Below, in pieces: positions 1-6,400 of a stretch of DNA of 30,143 bases (its first letter is position 1; the number at the start of each line of letters is the position of its first letter). Made by a program: the position numbers and the translations under genes. A model generated the notes under the pieces. The model was not told where the DNA came from. It worked only from the letters and a program-made list of their open reading frames with translations, and did no database searches. Source of the stretch: a virus; the IMG/VR virus record IMGVR_UViG_3300021962_000443, positions 1-30,143 of that record; one strand, given 5' to 3'.

Positions 1-53
1 TAGAGATGCAAATATTTGCGCAATTGATTGTTAAAGAAGAATTAGGTATATAA
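1..53 (+). CDS. 3' end of an upstream gene (partial)
   Basis: An open frame runs from the left edge to a TAA at 51-53, and its last residues read EMQIFAQLIVKEELGI. The TAA overlaps the ATG of the next gene by one base (TAATG), the tight coupling seen across this genome, which is the main reason to call it a real gene end. Too little is present to assign a family. Confidence 0.5.
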   Translation, partial: EMQIFAQLIVKEELGI

Positions 54-802
54 TGAATAACGGTTATCTTGTAGTTGCTTCTAAACAACCTAACTTTTAC
101 ATTCTCGCTATTAACCTTATCGAATCTATTATGGATCATAATCCTGAAGCTAAATGTACTCTAGTAACAGAAGAACGATTTGTAGATCATAGAGCAGATA
201 TATGTGATAAAGTTATTATTTGCGATGATCATTATAGAGCTAAGTTATGGGGTATGGCTCAATCGCCTTATGATATTACTATGTATATTGATGCTGATTG
301 TGAAGTAGTCCATGAAGATATAGCTAAAGTATTTGATGAATTAGGTGATCATGATCTTATGTTTACTTACCTAGGAGATGATCGTAAATATGTTTTTAAA
401 GAAGTTTATTTCCCAGCCGGGCGTTTAGGTTTATGTGGTGGTGTATGTTTATATAGATCATCTAAGAAAGAAGTATTAGATTTTTGTAATGATTGGTATG
501 AACTATTTAAAAAGCAATGGAATAATGAATGGTGGCCTAAAAATGAACAAGGTGGCTGGGATGAAAGAAACTATCCACGATCATTAAAATGGTGGGACCA
601 GTTTTCTTTATGGTGGTTAATTAATAAAGACCCTAAATGGGAAAATAAATTAAAAATAGGAATCTTTCCAGACGATGCTCGATGGAATTGGTATACTTGT
701 TATCATGATGGTCGACATGACCCTAAAGACCCAATAGTTATTATGCATTACTCTAATATGGCTAAAAAAGATTCTAACATATACGAATATGCAAACAATT
801 GA
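53..802 (+). CDS. Putative glycosyltransferase (GT-A-like fold)
   Basis: A 249-residue protein, probably a nucleotide-sugar-dependent glycosyltransferase. Seen: a hydrophobic N-terminal strand (YLVVAS, about residues 5-10), then MYIDADCEV with a DxD-type motif at residues 80-82, the divalent-metal and nucleotide-sugar site of GT-A enzymes. An aromatic-rich later section contains WDQFSLWWLI, and an acidic-Gln pair of this kind is common in the acceptor half of such enzymes. There is no signal peptide or membrane segment, so it should act in the cytoplasm. The start overlaps the upstream stop by one base, and the end overlaps the oxygenase gene by 14 bases, suggesting one operon. Substrate is unknown; sugar transfer to virion protein, DNA or host envelope are all possible. 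The family call rests on motif recognition only. Confidence 0.6.
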   Translation: MNNGYLVVASKQPNFYILAINLIESIMDHNPEAKCTLVTEERFVDHRADICDKVIICDDHYRAKLWGMAQSPYDITMYIDADCEVVHEDIAKVFDELGDHDLMFTYLGDDRKYVFKEVYFPAGRLGLCGGVCLYRSSKKEVLDFCNDWYELFKKQWNNEWWPKNEQGGWDERNYPRSLKWWDQFSLWWLINKDPKWENKLKIGIFPDDARWNWYTCYHDGRHDPKDPIVIMHYSNMAKKDSNIYEYANN

Positions 803-1478
803 TATACGAAATAAAGATTTACTAGAAGTACTTAACGATTGGTTATGGATGTATGATAATCGCGCTGAGATTGCAAAACATTATCGATTAGATGGTTCAG
901 GTTTTCGTACCTTTGAAAAACAACATTACGATTATTGGACTAATGCAGCTTATCTAAAATATATTATGGATAAAGGAAGAGATCATGATGGTTATCCAGA
1001 ATCCGCTCAGAGTTTTAATCTAAGACCAGATCAAACAGTATTAAGAGAAGGTGGGCCAGGATATTGGCAAGAACAAGTTAATAAGTATAATCAATTAAAC
1101 ATAGATATGTCATCAGCCTTTTCTGTTAGGTTTAACGCTTTAGCTTGTATGTATCCTCCTGGTGGATGGATTGCCTGGCATAATAACGCTAATGCTACAG
1201 CTTACAATCTTATCTTTACTTGGTCTGAAAAAGGTACCGGTTCTTTTGATTACTATGATTGGAAAACCAATAAAGTAATATCTTTGCAAGATAAACCAGG
1301 TTGGCAATGTAAATATGGTTACTTTGGCCATTACGGTGAACCACAAGATAAATTAGTATACCATTGTGCTAAAACAGACTGCTGGAGAATGACTGTATCT
1401 TATATTTTTAAATACGGTGATGATCCACAATCTAAAGCTATGCGTAATTTAGTGCTCGAGGAAATTTCTACAGAGTAA
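789..1478 (+). CDS. Putative Fe(II)/2-oxoglutarate oxygenase or Asp/Asn-hydroxylase-like protein
   Basis: A 229-residue protein with features of double-stranded beta-helix oxygenases. Seen: MYPPGGWIAWHNNAN around residues 122-135 (His131, Asn133), a distal His192 in VYHCAK, and Arg200 in CWRMTVSYIF. This is the His...His...Arg layout that binds iron and the 2-oxoglutarate carboxylate. The usual HxD carboxylate is replaced by Asn (HxN). Aspartyl/asparaginyl beta-hydroxylases also lack that carboxylate and have a similar P-G-x(n)-H segment, so that subfamily is a good alternative. It overlaps the glycosyltransferase gene by 14 bases and precedes the Cys-rich gene by 4 bases, so the three are probably co-expressed. 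Substrate unknown. Confidence 0.6.
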   Translation: MQTIDIRNKDLLEVLNDWLWMYDNRAEIAKHYRLDGSGFRTFEKQHYDYWTNAAYLKYIMDKGRDHDGYPESAQSFNLRPDQTVLREGGPGYWQEQVNKYNQLNIDMSSAFSVRFNALACMYPPGGWIAWHNNANATAYNLIFTWSEKGTGSFDYYDWKTNKVISLQDKPGWQCKYGYFGHYGEPQDKLVYHCAKTDCWRMTVSYIFKYGDDPQSKAMRNLVLEEISTE

Positions 1479-1482
1479 TATC

Positions 1483-1944
1483 ATGTTAGATGATACACTC
1501 ATAACGTCAGATGTATGTCAACGTTGTGCTCATTGTTGTAAATGGCAATCTAAAACACAATTAGCTACTCCTGAACAAGTAGTGTTTTTAAATGCTATTG
1601 TAGGTACACAACAAAAGATTATTTGGCATAATCCTAGAAACCTTACTCAACAAGAACATACTCATCATAATGTATCTCCATTTGAAATAGAATATACTTG
1701 TTCTAAATTAGAGACTAAAGGTGATTTAAAAACATGTTCTATCTATAAAGATCGTCCTAATATATGTAAAGACTATAATTGCTTTACTATATCTAATAAA
1801 GTTAACAAAAGACCGGCTAATTGGAATAACATAAAACGTATTATTAAAGAAGTACATAACGTAGATATTGAATATACTGGTGCTCTTGATACCGAAACAT
1901 ACGATAAAAATCTAGAAAAAATAGGTCTTTTCGAGATCAAATAA
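1483..1944 (+). CDS. YkgJ-type CxxCxxCC metal-binding protein
   Basis: A 153-residue protein. Near the N-terminus it has Cys12-x2-Cys15-x2-Cys18-Cys19, and later CSIYKDRPNIC followed by KDYNC, giving the cysteine pattern of the YkgJ/UPF0153 family, described as zinc- or iron-chelating or Fe-S-related. No catalytic role is established for most members. It starts 4 bases after the oxygenase stop and ends the first gene cluster; the intergenic stretch after it carries a promoter for the next gene. A partnership with the neighbouring oxygenase, for example in metal supply, is inference from position. Confidence 0.65.
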   Translation: MLDDTLITSDVCQRCAHCCKWQSKTQLATPEQVVFLNAIVGTQQKIIWHNPRNLTQQEHTHHNVSPFEIEYTCSKLETKGDLKTCSIYKDRPNICKDYNCFTISNKVNKRPANWNNIKRIIKEVHNVDIEYTGALDTETYDKNLEKIGLFEIK

Positions 1945-1970
1945 GCTAAGTCATTGATTTTAAAACAAAC

Positions 1971-1982
1971 TTTTTCGAAAAA
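1971..1982. repeat. Perfect palindrome upstream of the DUF932 promoter
   Basis: TTTTTCGAAAAA is a perfect 12-base palindrome ending 16 bases before the -35 box at 1999. It could be an operator or simply an AT-rich upstream element; nothing else supports either reading. Confidence 0.35.
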
Positions 1983-1998
1983 TAATTGGGTTTAGGGC

Positions 1999-2027
1999 TT
2001 GACATTTGATGTGAAATCAGTTAATAT
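1999..2027 (+). promoter_or_regulatory. Sigma70-like promoter for the DUF932 gene
   Basis: TTGACA at 1999-2004, a 17-base spacer, then TAATAT at 2022-2027. The -35 is perfect and the -10 matches TATAAT at 4 of 6 positions. Predicted start of transcription is about 2034. The gene downstream ends in a strong terminator, so this promoter should drive a single-gene transcript by host-type RNA polymerase. Confidence 0.7.
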
Positions 2028-2073
2028 ATAAGAATGAAAGAATATATTAATGTCAACAAAGGGAGAAAATAAT

Positions 2074-3003
2074 ATGGCACATAATGTAGAAACAATGGCT
2101 TATGCAGGTGAGTTACCTTGGCACGGATTGGGAGTAGCTGTAGATGAGAATCTAGCACCTCAAGAAATGTTAGTTGCAGCTGGACTTGATTGGTCTGTAG
2201 AGAAACAAGATCTAATAACAGCAAGTGGTATCGTAGTACCAGGCAAGAAAGGTCTTGTACGTACTTCTGATAATACTTTATTAGACGTAGTAGGTACTGA
2301 TTGGAATCCAGTACAAAACAATGAAGCGTTTGACTTCTTTAATGAATATGTCACAGCAGGTGATATGGAAATGCATACAGCGGGTTCATTAAGAAATGGT
2401 CAAATTACTTGGGCATTAGCTAAAACAAAAGAGTCATTTGAATTATTTAAAGGTGATGTTACTGAGAACTATTTACTCTTTACTAATCCTCACAAATACG
2501 GTTCAAGTATCGATATTCGTATGACTCCAATTAGAGTAGTATGTAACAATACTTTATCATTTGCTTTAGATTCAGTATCTAACGATATGTTTAGAATGAG
2601 TCATAAAGTTAGGTTCGATGCAGACTATGTTAAAGAACAAATGGGTATTGCTAGAGAAAAACTAGATGCTTATAAAAATGTAGTTCAGTTCATTGGATCA
2701 AAAAGATTCACTAATGAGTCTATTACAAACTACTTTAACGATGTATTTGGTAAACCATCAGGTCAAGTATTAGAGTTTACTTCTAGAAATGCTCAATTAG
2801 CTTATGATACTCTTAATACTCAACCAGGTGCTAAATATGCTGAAGGTACTTTCTGGCAAGCATTTAACACTGTAACTTATCTAACTGATCATGTCTTCGG
2901 ACGTAATCACGCAACTAGATTAGACAGTGCATGGTTCGGTAATAAAAAGAACCTTAAATCTAAAGCACTTAACAAAGCTGTTGAGTACGCAGAAGCAGCT
3001 TAA
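2074..3003 (+). CDS. DUF932 / TIGR03299-like phage protein
   Basis: A 309-residue protein beginning MAHNVETMAYAGELPWHGLG, the characteristic opening of the DUF932 family (phage/plasmid-like protein, TIGR03299), whose biochemical function is not established. An ATG exists at 2050, but the start at 2074 is preferred: it has GGGAG at 2061-2065 with an 8-base spacing and matches the family N-terminus. The gene stands alone between a sigma70-like promoter (1999-2027) and a UUCG-loop terminator (3024-3051), unlike its neighbours, which are either in operons or behind late promoters. Expression early in infection is therefore likely. It has no visible link to the virion genes that follow. Confidence 0.8.
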   Translation: MAHNVETMAYAGELPWHGLGVAVDENLAPQEMLVAAGLDWSVEKQDLITASGIVVPGKKGLVRTSDNTLLDVVGTDWNPVQNNEAFDFFNEYVTAGDMEMHTAGSLRNGQITWALAKTKESFELFKGDVTENYLLFTNPHKYGSSIDIRMTPIRVVCNNTLSFALDSVSNDMFRMSHKVRFDADYVKEQMGIAREKLDAYKNVVQFIGSKRFTNESITNYFNDVFGKPSGQVLEFTSRNAQLAYDTLNTQPGAKYAEGTFWQAFNTVTYLTDHVFGRNHATRLDSAWFGNKKNLKSKALNKAVEYAEAA

Positions 3004-3023
3004 TTCTTAGTTAAGTTGTATTT

Positions 3024-3051
3024 AAAGAGGCCTTCGGGCCTCTTTCTTTTT
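3024..3051 (+). terminator. Rho-independent terminator after the DUF932 gene
   Basis: AAAGAGGCC at 3024-3032 pairs perfectly with GGCCTCTTT at 3037-3045 across a TTCG tetraloop (9 bp stem, exceptionally stable loop), followed by a T-rich tail CTTTTT. It closes the DUF932 transcript before the late promoter at 3060. Confidence 0.93.
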
Positions 3052-3059
3052 CCTCTTCG

Positions 3060-3067
3060 TATAAATA
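3060..3067 (+). promoter_or_regulatory. T4-type late promoter TATAAATA
   Basis: Exact match to the T4 late promoter consensus read by gp55-RNA polymerase. It lies in an intergenic gap just after a terminator and 28 bases before the ATG of the 118-residue virion gene, so it probably drives that gene and the giant fibre gene. Confidence 0.85.
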
Positions 3068-3095
3068 AATAGAAATTCTATTTGGATTATATTGT

Positions 3096-3452
3096 ATGGC
3101 ACATTTCGAAGAAATAACTATAGATCAAGGAGCTGACGTAGCAGTCGAAGTCCATCTGATTAATGCTGATGGTTCAGCTAAGAATCTTACCAACTATGCA
3201 GTATCTGCTAAATTAAAACTAAACTATAATGCAGATAGTGATAATACATTTGAATTCAATTCAATTATTGCTTCTCCTGCATCCGCTGGTATAGTTACAC
3301 TTTCTTTAACCAACTCAGAGACCAGCCAATTATTACCAAAGAAAAGATATGTTTATGATGTTGAGCTTTCTTTTGAAGATAGCGATGAGAATACTATAAT
3401 AGAAAGAGTATTAGAAGGTAACTGTTATGTTACTCCTTCTGTAACTAGATAA
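3096..3452 (+). CDS. Putative virion (tail-fibre-associated) protein
   Basis: A 118-residue protein, not firmly recognised. Alternating hydrophobic and polar residues throughout (for example VAVEVHLINADG and RYVYDVELSFED) predict an all-beta sandwich. The text NLTNYAVSAKLKLNYN resembles the N-terminal domain of phage baseplate or fibre-upper proteins, a weak likeness only. It sits 9 bases before the 1800-residue fibre-like gene and behind a late promoter (3060-3067), consistent with a structural or connector role. The Shine-Dalgarno is weak (GGA at 3084-3086, 9-base spacing). Confidence 0.55.
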   Translation: MAHFEEITIDQGADVAVEVHLINADGSAKNLTNYAVSAKLKLNYNADSDNTFEFNSIIASPASAGIVTLSLTNSETSQLLPKKRYVYDVELSFEDSDENTIIERVLEGNCYVTPSVTR

Positions 3453-3460
3453 GGGATTGT

Positions 3461-6400
3461 ATGCCATCAAATCAAAATAAAATCTTAGTTAAAAAGGTTG
3501 TAGTTGGAACTCCTATCGCGACTGTTACCTCTGGTGCATTTAGTATTAATAACCTAGCAGGTGTTAATACAACAGGAGCAGTTTCAGGTGACCTTTTAGC
3601 ATATAATGAGGCCACTTCAAAATGGGAACCATTAACACTTACAGAAGGTAACGGTATTGATTTATCTTGGGACTCTTCAGCTGATACTTGGACATTAACA
3701 TTAGAGTTAGCTTCTACAGATAATGTAGGTGCAGCTTCATTTAGTTCCGATGATTTCGTAGTAGATTCAGCTGGTGGTGTAGCTATAAGATTTAATGCTA
3801 TACCAGAAAATTTAGTCCCGGCTGCAGACGTAACATATGACTTAGGTACCTCAGCTAATAAATGGAGAGACTTATATCTAAGTGGTAGCACTATTTACCT
3901 AGGTAGTCAAATTTTAAGTTATGATAGTGCTACAGATGTATTACAATTTAACGGTGATACTATTATTACTACTAATGCAGGTATCACTACAGATGACATT
4001 AATGAAGGTACTACTAATCTATTTTATACAACTGCTAGATTTGATTCTGATTTCGGTGATAATACCACTTCCGATTTAGCAGAGGGAGACAATCTTTATT
4101 ATACCACAGCAAGATTCGATACAAGATTTGATACTAAAACAACTTCAGATCTTGATGAAGGTACCAACCTTTATTATACTACAGACAGACATGATTCAGA
4201 TTTTGATATAAGATTAGCTACTAAAAATACTAGCAGCTTATCAGAGGGTTCTAATCTTTATTACACTACAGATAGAGCTGATTCTGATTTCGATGTAAGA
4301 CTAGCAACTAAAAATACAAGTAACCTAACAGAAGGTGACAACCTCTACTATACAACAGGTAGAGTAGATTCAGATTTCGATACTAGACTGGCAACTAAGA
4401 GCACTTCAGATTTAGCAGAAGGTTCTAATTTATATTATACTACAGCCAGACATGATTCAGATTTTACCGTTGCATTAACTACTAAAACAACTACTGACTT
4501 AGCAGAAGGTACTAATTTATATTATACTACAGCTAGAGCAGACTCAGATGCTAAAAATGCATTGACTGCAGGTACTGGTGTTACCTATAATGCATCTACT
4601 GGTACTATATCTATTGGACAACCAGTAGGTACTACAGACTCAGCTACCTTTGGTGGATTATTAATTACTAATACAGCAGTTGTAAGAGGAGATCTTATTG
4701 TTGCTGGTACTACTACTACTGTTAATTCTAGTCAAGTAGATATTGGTGACAATATCATTGTACTTAATGCTAATGAAGCAGGTACACCGTCATTAGATGG
4801 CGGTATTGAAATAGAACGAGGTACTGATTCTAATAAATCTTTACTATGGGATGAAGCCGCTGATAAATGGACTGTAGGTTCTGAAACTTTTGTAGCAGCA
4901 ACCTTTCAAGGTAATTTAACAGGTAACGTTACAGGTCAAGTATCAGATATTTCTAATCATACTACTACTGCTTTATCAGAAGGTAATAATCTCTATTATA
5001 CTCAAGCAAGAGTTGATTCTGACTTCGATGTAAGACTAGCTACTAAGAGTACTAGCGACTTAGCAGAAGGCAACAATCTTTATTATACTACTGCTAGACA
5101 TGATTCAGACTTTGATGTACATGCTGTCGGTGGTACAGGTATTACTGTATCTAGTGGTAATATTAGTATTACCAATACTGGAGTCACTGCTGACACTTAT
5201 GGTTCAGCAAGTAGTATTCCGGTACTTACAGTTAATGCTCAAGGACAAATTACTAATGTAACCACTTCTACTGTATCTGGTGTTACTGGGCTTGCTTATA
5301 ACGATGCCACAGGAGTATTAACATTATCTACAGCTACTGGTGACTTTACAGACTCAGTTACTCTAGGGCCATTTACTACTTCACAATTAACAGAAGGTAG
5401 TAATCTTTATTACACTAAAGCTAGACATGATTCAGACTTTGATGCAAGACTAGCTGTTAAAACAACTGATAACTTAACCGAAGGTAGTAATCTCTATTAT
5501 ACAGATGCTAGATTTGATTCAGCCTTAGGTGATAGAACCACTACTAATTTAGCAGAAGGTAATAATCTTTACTACACAGTAGTCAGAGCAGATTCTGATT
5601 TTGATAAAAATTTAGCCACTAAGACTACTACTAATTTAACTGAAGGTGATAATCTTTATTATACTACAGCGCGAGCTGATTCCGATTTCGATGTTAGATT
5701 GGCTACTAAGACTACTACGAATGTTACAGAAGGTACCAATCTTTATTATACTACAGCAAGATTTGATTCTGATTTTGGTGACAATACTACTTCTGATTTA
5801 ACAGAAGGTTCTAATCTTTACTATACTACTGTTAGAGCAGACTCAGACTTTGACGTAAGATTATCTGGTAAGACCACTACTAATTTAGCAGAAGGTACTA
5901 ATCTTTACTATACTACAGCTAGAGTAGATTCAGATGCTAGATTAGCTATCAGTATTGATGATCAAGGTGGTGATGGCTCTCTATCATATAATAATTCAAC
6001 TGGTGTAATCACTTATAGTGGACCTACTGATGCTGAAGTAAGAGCACATTTTACAGGCGGTACTGGTGTTACTATTACAAGTGGTCAAATAGATATCGGT
6101 CAAGATGTTGCTACTAATGCATCTGTTATCTTTGATGGTGTATCTGCTACTAATGTTAGCACTACTACTGTATCTGCCACCGTTGGTGAGATTACCGATC
6201 ATTTAATATTTACTCCAACCTCTGCTCAATTAGAGTCAGATGGTAAACTGTATTATGACAATACAGATAAAGCATTAAGATTCTTTACTGATGATTCAGG
6301 AGGTACTGTCTCTATTGGTCAACAGATGACCATTCGCGTATGGAACAATTCAGGTGTGGTCATTGGTAAAGGTAAACCAGTTTATATTACCGGTGTGCAT

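Noticed and set aside
3472-3891. Minus-strand open frame of 139 codons opposite the fibre gene start
   Set aside because: It lies wholly opposite the well-supported giant fibre gene; every recognised gene is rightward, and its product has no recognisable motif.
3996-5940. Possible CRISPR or non-coding tandem array
   Set aside because: The periodic DNA similarity is in frame and conserves protein motifs, with no constant repeat and unique spacer pattern; it is a coding repeat.
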